Assembly (NCBI GenBank): GCA_016927115.1
Contig: JAFGNH010000052.1
Coordinates: 1-63,594 of the forward strand
Direction: 5' to 3'
DNA length: 63,594 nucleotides
Origin: Anaerolineales bacterium
GTDB taxonomy: Bacteria > Chloroflexota > Anaerolineae > Anaerolineales > E44-bin32
In this document: piece after piece, positions 1 to 8,184 of the stretch
How the letters are laid out: every line of letters starts with the position of its first letter
Numbering within the stretch: position 1 is the stretch's first letter
The notes under the pieces: model-generated
What the model was told of the DNA's origin: nothing
Database searches by the model: none
Seen by the model: only the letters and a program-made list of their open reading frames with translations
Position numbers and translations under genes: made by a program

Positions 1-759
1 CCGATTTTAGTTTTGCTTTTTTTCCTGGTTTCCCTGCTTTCATCAGCCATCAGGATCGTCCAGGAATACGAAAGAGGCGTGATCTTTCGTCTCGGACGCC
101 TGGCTGGTGCCAGGGGGCCCGGCCTGTTTTTCATCATACCGATCATTGACCGTATGGTGAAGGTGGATTTACGTGTTGTGACGCTGGATGTACCAACGCA
201 GGAGGCGATCACGAGGGATAACGTGACGGTGAAAGTGAATGCGGTGGTATTCTTCCGGGTGATTGATCCGGAAGCGGCAATTGTGAATGTCGAGGACTTC
301 AGGCAAGCGACCTGGAATATTGCCCAGACCACACTGCGGAATGTCCTTGGACAGTCAGAGCTGGATGAACTGCTCTCTGAGAGGGAGCAGATCAATCGCC
401 AGCTGCAGCAGATCATTGATGAAACCACGGAACCATGGGGTGTTAAGGTCAGCATTGTGGAAGTCAAGGATGTAGAGCTTCCTCAGACCATGCAGCGATC
501 GATGGCGAAGCAGGCTGAGGCCGAGCGCGAGAAGCGTGCGAAGATCGTCCATGCCGAGGGTGAGTATGCGGCAGCAGCCAATCTTGCCAAAGCGGCCGAG
601 TTGATGACGGTAACACCGGCTTCGATCCAGCTGCGCTATCTGCAAACGTTGACGGAAATTTCCACAGAAAAGAATTCCACCATTATATTCCCGGTTCCGA
701 TCAATTTCTTTGAAGGACTGATGAACGTGATGGATACGATCGGAAAATCTTCAGAATAA
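1..759 (+). CDS. Slipin/stomatin-like SPFH-domain membrane protein (5' end outside window)
   Basis: SPFH-family scaffold protein, expected to oligomerise on the inner face of the cytoplasmic membrane in lipid microdomains. The frame is open to the left edge: four codons precede the first possible start (TTG at 13), so the true start probably lies outside the window. A short hydrophobic anchor is followed by the slipin signature [12 protein letters not shown], then [12 protein letters not shown], and by the [14 protein letters not shown] strand of the SPFH domain. Later comes the charged helix [18 protein letters not shown] that ends most slipins. The visible 250 or so codons match the usual family length. 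Slipins often pair with an NfeD-type gene; if present here, it lies off the left edge. A stem-loop follows at 805-848. Confidence 0.88.
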   Translation, partial: PILVLLFFLVSLLSSAIRIVQEYERGVIFRLGRLAGARGPGLFFIIPIIDRMVKVDLRVVTLDVPTQEAITRDNVTVKVNAVVFFRVIDPEAAIVNVEDFRQATWNIAQTTLRNVLGQSELDELLSEREQINRQLQQIIDETTEPWGVKVSIVEVKDVELPQTMQRSMAKQAEAEREKRAKIVHAEGEYAAAANLAKAAELMTVTPASIQLRYLQTLTEISTEKNSTIIFPVPINFFEGLMNVMDTIGKSSE

Positions 760-804
760 CATAGCTGTATACAAACTGGATCGATCTGATCCTGCAATAG
801 GCCG

Positions 805-848
805 TGAAACCTTCCCCTGCAGATCAAACCGCGCAGGGGAGGGTTTCA
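805..848. terminator. Long stem-loop after the slipin gene
   Basis: Positions 805-820 and 833-848 form a 16-bp stem with a single G-T wobble around a 12-nt loop. It starts 45 bases after the slipin stop. There is no T-tract on either side, so it could be a transcript-end stabiliser rather than a classic intrinsic terminator. The rest of 760-973 shows no gene. Confidence 0.55.
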
Positions 849-973
849 AAGGCGTTTCGACATAAAATCGCAACCGCTATATGTGATTCTCCACCAACCC
901 GAATCCCCAACGGCAAACCCGCCCGTTTGATACATACCAAAATACCAACACGATCCATGTGCCAGAAAGCCAT

Positions 974-1501
974 TTATTTCCTTTTCAGTCGGGGTATAAA
1001 CATGGGCACTTCTTTTATGTACTCTTCGTAATCAGAACCAAATTTCTCTAACAGAAGTTTCTCTTCATACCTGGATATGTAGTAATAGAAAACAATAATG
1101 ACCGCCCAGATAATGGCTGCGAGCACTGAGAGGGAAAATGCCAATAAACCAGGATAAAGCAGTATCGCTCCAAGATATATGGGATGGCGAACAAGCTTGA
1201 AGACACCTTCCCTGATTACTCTGGGGGTTTCCCGAACCTGGCCAAAAACGATTCCGAGGCCGGATTTTGCCAGATAACCAGCGATGAACAATATTCCAAT
1301 ACCAAGTGGAATTCTTATCAAAAGAAGATTTGGATTAACTGCAACAATGGAAAATTTCAAGATAAAACTATCAATAATCCACACCGCCAGGAAAATCAGG
1401 AAAAGTATCAACTGCCCTGCATCCCCTAACTTATTCTCCCCTGCCAGATCTTCTCTTTTCATATGGATTTTTGAATCGAGATTTCTTTTTTCTTCGTCCA
1501 T
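974..1501 (-). CDS. Isoprenylcysteine/phospholipid-type membrane methyltransferase (ICMT/PEMT family)
   Basis: Integral membrane methyltransferase of 175 residues. After a charged, lysine-rich N-terminus of about 28 residues there are hydrophobic segments near 30-50, 55-75 and 115-140. The family signature is clear: VRHPIYLGAILLYPG, followed near the C-terminus by the glutamate-rich EEKLLLEKFGSDYEEY, which together form the SAM-binding site in this family. The substrate cannot be told from sequence; bacterial relatives methylate lipids or small molecules rather than prenylated proteins. The start at 1501 is preceded by an AAGGGG ribosome site. It stands alone, with a 436-base gene-free stretch upstream. 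Confidence 0.8.
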   Translation of the reverse strand: MDEEKRNLDSKIHMKREDLAGENKLGDAGQLILFLIFLAVWIIDSFILKFSIVAVNPNLLLIRIPLGIGILFIAGYLAKSGLGIVFGQVRETPRVIREGVFKLVRHPIYLGAILLYPGLLAFSLSVLAAIIWAVIIVFYYYISRYEEKLLLEKFGSDYEEYIKEVPMFIPRLKRK

Positions 1502-1937
1502 AATTAAAAACCCCTTTTGCCCTCTCGTTTATTTGGCAGGAACCAACTGCCAGAGATACCCCTGACAGCACTACTGACGACATCACTACCCTGGGAGGGT
1601 GGTGTACGCGGTAGATCCTCGTTTCGGCAGACTCACGAATGATAGAGGCTGTAATCCCCAGAGTATGCTTATCTGGTTCTGAAGGAAGGTATCCAGTCCA
1701 ATTCCTGTACCTCCCGTATACGGACTATCAGGGGATCTTGTCCGCTCGGCTTGCATACTTTCACTATAACTCAAAACCTTTGTTGGGCATACCGCAAGAA
1801 ATCCCCCCGGCCCCCCGGCCGCTTACAGGCTCCATAATCCCATAACGAACGGTCTGCTTTGCGCCCTTGTGCCTTAATGCTGGTTTTTTACGCAAAGTCG
1901 CCATGATGCAGAGGCGCAAAAGCAAACCTGACCTTGA
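1502..1937. other. Gene-free stretch between the methyltransferase and NUDIX genes
   Basis: No open frame here looks coding. A 62-codon minus-strand frame (1586-1774) shows no family motif or ribosome site. A small hairpin (TGGCAG/CTGCCA) lies near 1535 in the leader of the methyltransferase gene, and a C-rich tract runs at about 1804-1822. The right end holds the inverted repeat listed at 1858-1920. A decayed gene is possible, but I could not identify one. Confidence 0.5.
1858..1920. repeat. Imperfect inverted repeat TTTGCGCC...GGCGCAAA
   Basis: Eight-base perfect terminal arms (1858-1865 and 1913-1920) bracket a partly complementary interior containing CGCAAAGTCGCCATGATGC. It resembles the CGCAAAG-type short intergenic repeats seen scattered in several bacterial phyla. 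No coding frame crosses it. It lies 18 bases beyond the stop of the NUDIX gene and may also act as its transcript end. Confidence 0.45.
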
Positions 1938-2381
1938 TCACCCGTCAGGGAATCCAAAGCTGTCGAACCAGATATTCTGGCGGAAGTTGTTCAGCGCCCT
2001 CCGAACATAGGGGATCACGTTCGAAGGGGGATTTTCAATCGGAAACCATTGCAGTAGATCACATTTATAGGGTTCCAGATTGGCGACTTCTCCTTCCCAT
2101 CGTGTTGTGTGCAGAAACCAGTCAATACGCTCATCTTCGGACAGCCGGTGCATAACGCCCACAACGGTCAGGTCTTCCGGTTTGATCGTAATCCCGGCCT
2201 CTTCCCGAGCCTCGCGGATCATTGCCTGTTTGACGGTCTCACCGCCATCGAGATGTCCGGCGACGACACTGAACTTGCCATCCTCATAACCGGTGTTATA
2301 TCTGCGGGCAAAGAGGATAGTTCCTTCTTTTTGCAGGAAAAGGTGGACTGCGGACAGGATTGTGTGTCTTAAAGCGGGCAT
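1938..2381 (-). CDS. NUDIX hydrolase
   Basis: A 147-residue NUDIX hydrolase, which cleaves nucleoside diphosphates linked to another moiety. The complete Nudix box runs from G42 to I64 (GHLDGGET... REAREEAGI), with all glutamates of the REUXEEXGU core present. The strand LFLQKEGTILFARRYNTGY before it is usual for MutT/ADP-ribose type members. Substrate cannot be assigned. The start at 2381 is the first ATG; a GAGG lies a few bases upstream. It is the last gene of a minus-strand run (XRE, TPR, GNAT, NUDIX), 55 bases after the GNAT stop, so a house-cleaning role under the same promoter is plausible. Confidence 0.85.
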   Translation of the reverse strand: MPALRHTILSAVHLFLQKEGTILFARRYNTGYEDGKFSVVAGHLDGGETVKQAMIREAREEAGITIKPEDLTVVGVMHRLSEDERIDWFLHTTRWEGEVANLEPYKCDLLQWFPIENPPSNVIPYVRRALNNFRQNIWFDSFGFPDG

Positions 2382-2436
2382 GCGAACCTCGGCAGGCCGG
2401 GAACCCCCGGCAGAATGGGTGCTGCAAAAAGCGGTT

Positions 2437-3282
2437 TCAGATCCGGATATCGTATACAGGGTATCGCAGATCCATTAATTGGAACCCCAATTTTTCATAA
2501 ACATGCCGGCTGGCGAGATTCCGGTTCTGGGTGTTCACTGTTACGCGGAACATCCCCATTCTTGAAAAATGGCTCAGTAAATCCTGTACCAACCTGGAAC
2601 CGATACCCTGATTCTGGATATCAGGCAGAACAGCCAGCCTGGCGAGATGAGCTCCGAAAGTGTTTTCTGTGCTGATCTGGTATCCAACAATTCTGGAATC
2701 AACCTCAAGAACCGTGGTGTAGGACGCCGTTTCCACTGCTTTCCCCACGGCTGCTTCAGCGTGGCGCCAGATGGAGGAGAAAGCCTGTTCGTCGACAGCC
2801 TGCACGGCTTTCAGGTCAGAGTGTTTGAAGCACCGAATCGCCGGGTCGGGAGTGGAAAGAGCGCCCGGGAGGTCCTGTTCATAGAAAATTACATGGTCGG
2901 TGATAGAGAAGCCGGCTTCTTCGAGAAGGGGAGAGAACCATGCTCCGATCGGCATACATGCCACCCTCTGGATATTTTCGGCTTGCAGGCTGGCCCGTGT
3001 GGCTGTCCACAGCTGTTGAAAGGATCTGGAGAGTGAAATCTGGCGGCGGACTGAGAAGATGCGGATCCAGGCAGTACCAGGAGCTTCCGGTGGGCAGACC
3101 AGAAGGGCAACAGGTTCATCCTGTTCCCAGGCGGCCATGGAAGGCCCGGCAGAAAGGTATGATTGCTCATCCAGCCAGTCCAGATGCCGGTGAACGTGTC
3201 GTGCTGAATGCATTAAGCGCAGCGCACTTTCATGCTGTGCGGGGGCGAGATTTCGGATGGCGAGCTGACGGTTTCTGTTCAT
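2437..3282 (-). CDS. GNAT-family N-acetyltransferase (two-domain)
   Basis: A 281-residue acetyl-CoA-dependent acetyltransferase. The C-terminal half (about 150-281) carries the acetyl-CoA pyrophosphate loop LAVLPDIQNQGIGSRLV (213-232) and the closing NLASRHVYEKLGF motif. The N-terminal 140 residues look like a degenerate second GNAT fold with no clear cofactor loop, an architecture common in actinobacterial and Chloroflexota members. Substrate is unknown. It starts 30 bases after the TPR gene and lacks a strong ribosome site, so it is probably read from the upstream transcript. Confidence 0.82.
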   Translation of the reverse strand: MNRNRQLAIRNLAPAQHESALRLMHSARHVHRHLDWLDEQSYLSAGPSMAAWEQDEPVALLVCPPEAPGTAWIRIFSVRRQISLSRSFQQLWTATRASLQAENIQRVACMPIGAWFSPLLEEAGFSITDHVIFYEQDLPGALSTPDPAIRCFKHSDLKAVQAVDEQAFSSIWRHAEAAVGKAVETASYTTVLEVDSRIVGYQISTENTFGAHLARLAVLPDIQNQGIGSRLVQDLLSHFSRMGMFRVTVNTQNRNLASRHVYEKLGFQLMDLRYPVYDIRI

Positions 3283-3312
3283 ATAAGGGAACTCAGGGAG
3301 ACAAGGAGTCTT

Positions 3313-3855
3313 CTAGCGGTTCATCTGGTCGCTGGGGATCCGCAGGAGTCTCCGAAGAATTCTGTCTTTCAGGGACAGCTTCTTTTTCTTTCCATCGATG
3401 CCTGCCTGCATGCTGGATAAAGCTTCCAGAGAGCGGCCCTGTTTGAGCAGCAGCTGGGAAAGGCTCTGAGCAGTCTGTGAGAGTGCTTCATCTTCCCCCA
3501 TATCCGAGAAGATCTCCATGGCTGTTCGGTATGCGGATTCAGCTTTCGGGATCTGTCCACAGGCTTCCAGTGCGGATGCGAGGTTCCCATAAGCATAGGC
3601 GGCACGTTTTCGATCTGATGCGTTCAGGAAGATCGATTCAGTGCCGGTAACGATTTCCAGTGCTTCCTCCGGTTGTTTTTTCTGAAGAAGGATTACGCAG
3701 AGATTATTGGCCATCTCAGCAGCTTTGAGTTGATTATTTTCAGCCTCGAAAGAGGATCTTGCGGCCCTATAGGCTTCAAGAGCCTCATCCAGTGCTCCTT
3801 TCTGATAGGCTTTCTGCCCGGCTTTTTCCAGATTCTCGGCAGATACTGGTTTCAT
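3313..3855 (-). CDS. TPR-repeat protein
   Basis: A 180-residue soluble protein made of about three to four tetratricopeptide repeats, for example AYQKGALDEALEAYRAAR and AYGNLASALEACGQIPKAESAYRTA, with the usual alanine/tyrosine/glycine positions. The C-terminus is basic (KKKKLSLKDRILRRLLR). No signal peptide. Its ATG overlaps the stop of the XRE gene (ATGA), so the two are translationally coupled and probably act together; DNA-binding regulators with TPR partners are a recurrent sensor arrangement. The ligand or partner is unknown. Confidence 0.78.
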   Translation of the reverse strand: MKPVSAENLEKAGQKAYQKGALDEALEAYRAARSSFEAENNQLKAAEMANNLCVILLQKKQPEEALEIVTGTESIFLNASDRKRAAYAYGNLASALEACGQIPKAESAYRTAMEIFSDMGEDEALSQTAQSLSQLLLKQGRSLEALSSMQAGIDGKKKKLSLKDRILRRLLRIPSDQMNR

Positions 3856-4520
3856 CGGGATAATTTCACCATTCCTTCTCCGAGCGCTTTAAGATCCTCG
3901 GTGGACAGCGAAGAAAGGGAATGGGCAAGCCGGAGGTAGGGCAGGCTTTCCGGATCGAGGACAAAAGTGCGGAGTTCCTCCGGGAGTGATTGAAAGGAAA
4001 CCAATTGAGATTGGAAACCGAGTTCTTCCGCAATGCGGCCGTGCGTATCGAAATAATCTTCTATGGATTGGCCAAGGCAGCTTACAATCACTTCCAACTC
4101 GGGAAGCGGGATGGGTTTCTGGCCGCGCTCATAGGCGGAAAGGCGGCTTGCAGGGATCTTGGCCTCTCGGCTGACATCTCGAAGGGAGATTTCAAGTTCC
4201 TCCCGGCGCGTCCGTAAATTGGCTCCAATCATACGCTGCCGAAGGGGAATCAGATGATCGGGTTGAAGCTTCTGATCGGAAGTTTCCGGATCGGATTTAC
4301 CGAAGAATGCAGAAAGGGACATGTTAAAGTTTACCGCGAGCAATTCCAGCTCAGGGAGAGAAACAGCTTTTTTCCCGTTTTCATAGCTGGAAAAGACTCC
4401 GCTGCTGACACCAATTATTTCAGCCGCATCCTTGATAGAATAGCGCAGCCGATCACGAATTTGCCGGATTCTTGCACCCAGTATTTTCGCACGCAGTAGA
4501 CGAGCATCAGATGAGGTCAT
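3852..4520 (-). CDS. Double XRE-family helix-turn-helix regulator
   Basis: A 222-residue regulator with two tandem Cro/C1-type HTH domains. The first (about 14-70) contains IKDAAEIIGVSSGVFSSYENG and the second (about 85-142) SLRDVSREAKIPASRLSAYERG; each is followed by a PLPELE or SLPELE segment. A C-terminal tail of about 70 residues is mixed charged and ends in a short helix. Two domains in one chain may bind a pseudo-palindrome as a monomer. It has a good promoter (4550-4579) and is coupled to a TPR gene, so autoregulation is a reasonable inference. Targets are unknown. Confidence 0.82.
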   Translation of the reverse strand: MTSSDARLLRAKILGARIRQIRDRLRYSIKDAAEIIGVSSGVFSSYENGKKAVSLPELELLAVNFNMSLSAFFGKSDPETSDQKLQPDHLIPLRQRMIGANLRTRREELEISLRDVSREAKIPASRLSAYERGQKPIPLPELEVIVSCLGQSIEDYFDTHGRIAEELGFQSQLVSFQSLPEELRTFVLDPESLPYLRLAHSLSSLSTEDLKALGEGMVKLSR

Positions 4521-4549
4521 TCCAGGCTCCTAATGGCAAGGCTGTTCGC

Positions 4550-4579
4550 ATTATAGCAGAACTGCTCCTCATTCCCCAA
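4550..4579 (-). promoter_or_regulatory. Promoter of the XRE-TPR-GNAT-NUDIX unit
   Basis: On the minus strand, TTGGGG (4574-4579) and a perfect TATAAT (4550-4555) are 18 bases apart and lie about 30 bases before the XRE start. This separates the XRE unit from the CpaF operon that ends at 4616. Confidence 0.65.
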
Positions 4580-4615
4580 TTTTAATAAAGCTGTATGGTG
4601 GTACTTCGCCCTGAT

Positions 4616-5941
4616 TCACCTCCGATGGGATGTGCGAGGCGGCTGGATCGATAAGCGGTCAGCACCGAACATTTCTGGCGGCAGGGAGAAACCAGCCATA
4701 TTCAGCCTTGGTTCGAATATAGGCCTCATGCCTGTCGGGGCAAATTCACCTTCAACCTTGTTATCCTTATCCAGACCGCTTTCTTCAAACTTGAAGATCT
4801 CATTCATCACGATAATATCACCTTCCATACCAAGAATTTCAGTGATGGAGGTGACTTTGCGGGAACCATCCCGCATGCGGGCTACCTGGACAATTAAATC
4901 GACTGCTGAGGCAATCTGTTCCCGGATAACCCGCAGAGGAAGATCGAATCCGGACATCAGTGTCAGGGTTTCCAGGCGTGAGATAGCATCTCTGGGGGAA
5001 TTAGCATGGGTCGTTGTAAGGCTGCCATCATGGCCGGTATTCATAGCCTGCAGCATATCCAGTGTTTCTCCGCCTCGAACCTCACCGACTACGATCCGGT
5101 CCGGTCGCATACGCAGTGCATTCCGTACCAGATGCCGAATACTAACCTCGCCCTCACCATGGATATCGGGCTTTACTGATTCCAGGCGCAAGACATGGTC
5201 CTGGTGAAGTTGTAACTCAGCCGAGTCTTCAATAGTGACGATGCGTTCCTCTGCAGGAATGAATTCCGACAGGATATTCAGAAGAGTTGTTTTCCCTGAG
5301 CCGGTACCTCCGGAAATGACAATATTAAGGCGGGAAACCACACATGCTTTCAGGAACTGGACCATGTGTTCAGACAGGGAGTTATAACTCAGCAGGTCCT
5401 CCATCTGAATTCTGTCGGCGGGGAATTTACGGATGGTGACATTCGCTCCATCGATGGCTGCGGGAGGAATAACTGCATTAACACGTGATCCATCCGGCAA
5501 ACGGGCATCAACTGTAGGGTTGTTACGGTCGATCCGCCGGCCAAGCGGGATAATGATCTGATTGATCAAACGGATAACCGCTTCTTCATCTCGCAGACGG
5601 ATGTCAGTTTTTTTTATCTGGCCGCTTCGTTCGATATAGATGCTGTCATAGCGGTTAATCATAATTTCTGTGATTGTCTGGTCGTTCAGCAGCGGCTGGA
5701 TCGTACCGTAACCGATAACGCTGACAAGCACCTGAGACAGTAATCTTTCCTGAATGTCCGGGGGCGGAGAGACACGGGCTTTCTGCAGGCCTTCCTCGAA
5801 AAGTATCTCTGCAGCAATCTCCGGAGCCTCTGTAGCCTGAATCGATTTCAGTTTTTGGGAGACATAATCCGTTAACCATTTCTCAAGCTGCAGCATTGAC
5901 TCGGAAGTGGTTTTAGCAGGTCGGTTTAAATTATCGGACAT
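4616..5941 (-). CDS. cpaF: CpaF/TadA-type secretion ATPase
   Basis: A 441-residue PilT/VirB11-superfamily ATPase of the CpaF/TadA branch, which powers assembly of Flp (Tad) pili or related secretion. The N-terminal domain (to about 190) includes TEIMINRYDSIYIERSG, typical of the family. Walker A is GGTGSGKTT (211-219), the atypical Walker B region is RPDRIVVGEVRGGE (279-292), and the His box is TGHDGSLTTTHA (302-313). It is the last gene of the kinase-regulator-CpaE operon. No platform proteins (TadB/TadC), secretin or Flp pilin are visible, so the rest of the machine must lie elsewhere or be absent. Confidence 0.9.
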   Translation of the reverse strand: MSDNLNRPAKTTSESMLQLEKWLTDYVSQKLKSIQATEAPEIAAEILFEEGLQKARVSPPPDIQERLLSQVLVSVIGYGTIQPLLNDQTITEIMINRYDSIYIERSGQIKKTDIRLRDEEAVIRLINQIIIPLGRRIDRNNPTVDARLPDGSRVNAVIPPAAIDGANVTIRKFPADRIQMEDLLSYNSLSEHMVQFLKACVVSRLNIVISGGTGSGKTTLLNILSEFIPAEERIVTIEDSAELQLHQDHVLRLESVKPDIHGEGEVSIRHLVRNALRMRPDRIVVGEVRGGETLDMLQAMNTGHDGSLTTTHANSPRDAISRLETLTLMSGFDLPLRVIREQIASAVDLIVQVARMRDGSRKVTSITEILGMEGDIIVMNEIFKFEESGLDKDNKVEGEFAPTGMRPIFEPRLNMAGFSLPPEMFGADRLSIQPPRTSHRR

Positions 5942-5974
5942 GACTGTCTTCTTCGCCGGTATTTTTGGGGAGGT

Positions 5975-6262
5975 TCACGGCATTTCTCCTTCTTCATCCT
6001 CAAGCGGGATCATCCAGATGATCTGCTGCCTGTTCACGGTGAGGAAGGAGGTGTTTATCTGGAGATCCGCCTGCTGAATAATTGCATCGGTGATCGGAAT
6101 AAAGGGCTCTCCGTGATTGATTTCATCCAGTAACCTGTTCTCAGGAAGCACGTGAATGGTGCCGGTTATCCGTCCATCGATAGTCTGGATGCGAACCCGG
6201 ATTGGATCTTTCCTCTTTACTTCAGTAAAATATTTACCCTTATGATCAAATCGAATGCTCAT
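5975..6262 (-). CDS. Small conserved-looking protein between cpaE and cpaF
   Basis: A 95-residue soluble, acidic-tailed protein with no signal or membrane segment. It begins with KGKYFTEVKRKDPIRVRIQT, continues with ITGTIHVLPENRLLDEIN and ends in an EDEEGEMP tail. The beta-rich pattern and the GTIHV...RLLDEIN segment recall a small domain of unknown function found beside Chloroflexota regulatory genes (I believe DUF6812, not verified). Its ATG shares one base with the cpaE stop (TAATG), so it is translationally coupled and probably serves the same Tad-like system. Function unknown. Confidence 0.72.
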   Translation of the reverse strand: MSIRFDHKGKYFTEVKRKDPIRVRIQTIDGRITGTIHVLPENRLLDEINHGEPFIPITDAIIQQADLQINTSFLTVNRQQIIWMIPLEDEEGEMP

Positions 6263-7458
6263 TAGAATCCCTTCTCATTCATAGGTTCATGGGGTTTCTG
6301 GTCGTCCTCAGGATACAGCTTATGAATGAAGGTTGAGGCGATGTCCCGAAGTGTATACACAGCCGGGTCCTGGGGAAAGCGTACATGGAGAGGTATATGT
6401 TTGTTGTTGACAATGAAAATCCGTTCACCCATATTGGGGAAACTGTGCATAATAGGGCGATCCAGGATGCTCTCCAGAGTAGGATTATTCAGACCTTCCA
6501 CATTCATGGATCGGTTTGAAATCAGATAAAAGCGTTCAGGGGGGATGCCTTCAACAGACAGATATTTAATGATGCGCTTCGCGTGCTGTGCAGCGAGTGT
6601 TTCCGGTTGAATGACCATGATGACCAGATCGGATTGTGCCAGTGCGGAAATTGCCAGGCGGGAGAGGTTGTCGCCAATATCGATAACAACAAGGTTGTAG
6701 GCAGCACGCAGTGTTTGAAACACAGGAGCAAGCCGATCGGCATTTAACCTGGCGGCTGCATAGGGGTCACTGGATCCTGGAAGAAGCGCAAAACCCCAGG
6801 AAGCCGGATGTGACATCTTTTTCCTCAGATACTCCGGCTTGAGCACAGAGGGTTCTGTCTCCGTGATTTCAACAATACCCACATCCCCGGAAGCACCACA
6901 GATTTCAGAAAGAGAGCCGAGAGGCAGCACGAGGTCTGCGACTGCGAGACGCAGTTTTTTATCGATTTCTGCCATCAAGCTGGCTGTGTTCAGGCAGATT
7001 GTTGATGTGCCGCTGCCGCCTTTGGCACTCATAAAGGTAATCAGCCTGCCTGGGCGGATCGGAGCAGTTGTTTCCATGGAGGGTTCAGCAACACGTGTAT
7101 GTGCAAGGTAGCGCAGGAGGATATCCACAGCATCATGCTGTTTGATGATGTGTTCATCCAGCCCGACTTCCAGTGCGGCGCGTATTTCCTCCGGACTGCT
7201 GCGGCTGGAAAGGCTGACCATATTGGTGCGTGAGAGACGGGGATCACTGCGGATCTTCTGGACAAGTTCAAAACTATTGATATCAGGCAGATCGAGTTCA
7301 ACAACAATAAAATCCGGGCGATCGCGATAAGCGCTGATTAATCCGTTCTTGCCTGTAGATTCATGCGTCACTGTATATCCTGCATTGGCAAGGACCAGTT
7401 TCATAAACGCTGCAGATTTTAGATCTGGCTCGATCAGTAATACGGTAGTGTACGTCAC
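6262..7458 (-). CDS. cpaE: CpaE/TadZ-like protein: receiver domain plus MinD-type ATPase
   Basis: A 398-residue localisation ATPase of the CpaE/TadZ type. Residues 1-120 are a receiver domain with acceptor-like D56 (VVELDLPD) and K106. Residues 135-380 are a ParA/MinD-like domain with the deviant P-loop KGGSGTST (146-153), followed by VADLVLPLG and VVIDIGDNLS, the latter at the switch position. In Tad systems such proteins place the secretion apparatus at the pole. Start is GTG at 7458 with AGGGG about 8 bases upstream, only 3 bases after the OmpR-type regulator stop. The intact-looking aspartate suggests that phosphorylation, possibly by the kinases of the same operon, could control it; this is inference. 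Confidence 0.87.
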   Translation of the reverse strand: MTYTTVLLIEPDLKSAAFMKLVLANAGYTVTHESTGKNGLISAYRDRPDFIVVELDLPDINSFELVQKIRSDPRLSRTNMVSLSSRSSPEEIRAALEVGLDEHIIKQHDAVDILLRYLAHTRVAEPSMETTAPIRPGRLITFMSAKGGSGTSTICLNTASLMAEIDKKLRLAVADLVLPLGSLSEICGASGDVGIVEITETEPSVLKPEYLRKKMSHPASWGFALLPGSSDPYAAARLNADRLAPVFQTLRAAYNLVVIDIGDNLSRLAISALAQSDLVIMVIQPETLAAQHAKRIIKYLSVEGIPPERFYLISNRSMNVEGLNNPTLESILDRPIMHSFPNMGERIFIVNNKHIPLHVRFPQDPAVYTLRDIASTFIHKLYPEDDQKPHEPMNEKGF

Positions 7459-7461
7459 TGT

Positions 7462-8184
7462 TTACAACCCCTCTGCTGGTGGTTCTTCTTCAGGGGGGAT
7501 CAGATATCCAATTCCCTGGCGGGTGATGATGTGGATCGGGCTTTTGGGATCCGGCTCGATCTTCTGCCTTAATCGGCTCAGACATACCCACAGGATTTCC
7601 TTGTCCTCACGGTATTCCGGCCCCCATACGGTTGACAACAGTTCTTCTGCTGTGAGCACTTTTCCACGAGATGCTGCCAGAGTCTGGAGCAGATGATATT
7701 CTGTTGCTGTGAGAGAGATAACACGGTCATCACCGGTGACCCTGGCGCGGGCCAGGTCAATTTGCAGCTCGTAATGGCGGAAGATCGGTTCATGGAATGA
7801 TTCGATCTGAACGTGTTCTGCACGGCGTAAAACAGCACGCACTCTGGCCAGCAGCTCTTGTGCGGAAAATGGCTTAACAATGTAATCATCGGCACCGACG
7901 TTTAGTCCGCGGACTCTGTCCCGTTCCTCTCCCTTGGCCGTCAGAATGATGATCGGTACGTTGGAGAATTCCCGGATTCTTTCAGTTGCGGCAAAGCCAT
8001 CCATCACCGGCATCATCACATCCAGCAGGATCAAGTCGGGCTTCAGATTCGCTGTCTGTTCAACCGCCTCCTGGCCATTGGATGCTTTCAACACGGTGTA
8101 GTCTGCTGAGAGCAAATTTATTTCAACCAGCCGTTGATAACGAGGATCATCATCGACAACCAGGATGTTTTTTTTATATGGCAT
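7462..8184 (-). CDS. OmpR/PhoB-family response regulator
   Basis: A 240-residue two-domain regulator. The receiver domain (1-118) has the acidic DDD cluster (11-13), phospho-acceptor D55 (LLDVMMP), T82 and K104. A winged-helix DNA-binding domain follows (about 135-235: YHLLQTLAASRGKVLTAEELL... VCLSRLRQKIEPD... TRQGIGYLI). I choose the ATG at 8184 because it has GGGGAG just upstream and the longer frame adds 24 non-conserved residues. It overlaps the end of the upstream kinase gene by 11 bases, strong evidence that the two form a cognate pair. Confidence 0.93.
   Translation of the reverse strand: MPYKKNILVVDDDPRYQRLVEINLLSADYTVLKASNGQEAVEQTANLKPDLILLDVMMPVMDGFAATERIREFSNVPIIILTAKGEERDRVRGLNVGADDYIVKPFSAQELLARVRAVLRRAEHVQIESFHEPIFRHYELQIDLARARVTGDDRVISLTATEYHLLQTLAASRGKVLTAEELLSTVWGPEYREDKEILWVCLSRLRQKIEPDPKSPIHIITRQGIGYLIPPEEEPPAEGL

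Noticed and set aside
1586..1774. Minus-strand frame in the 436-base gap, considered as a transposase remnant
   Set aside because: Too short, no catalytic or family motif recognised, no terminal repeats or target duplication.
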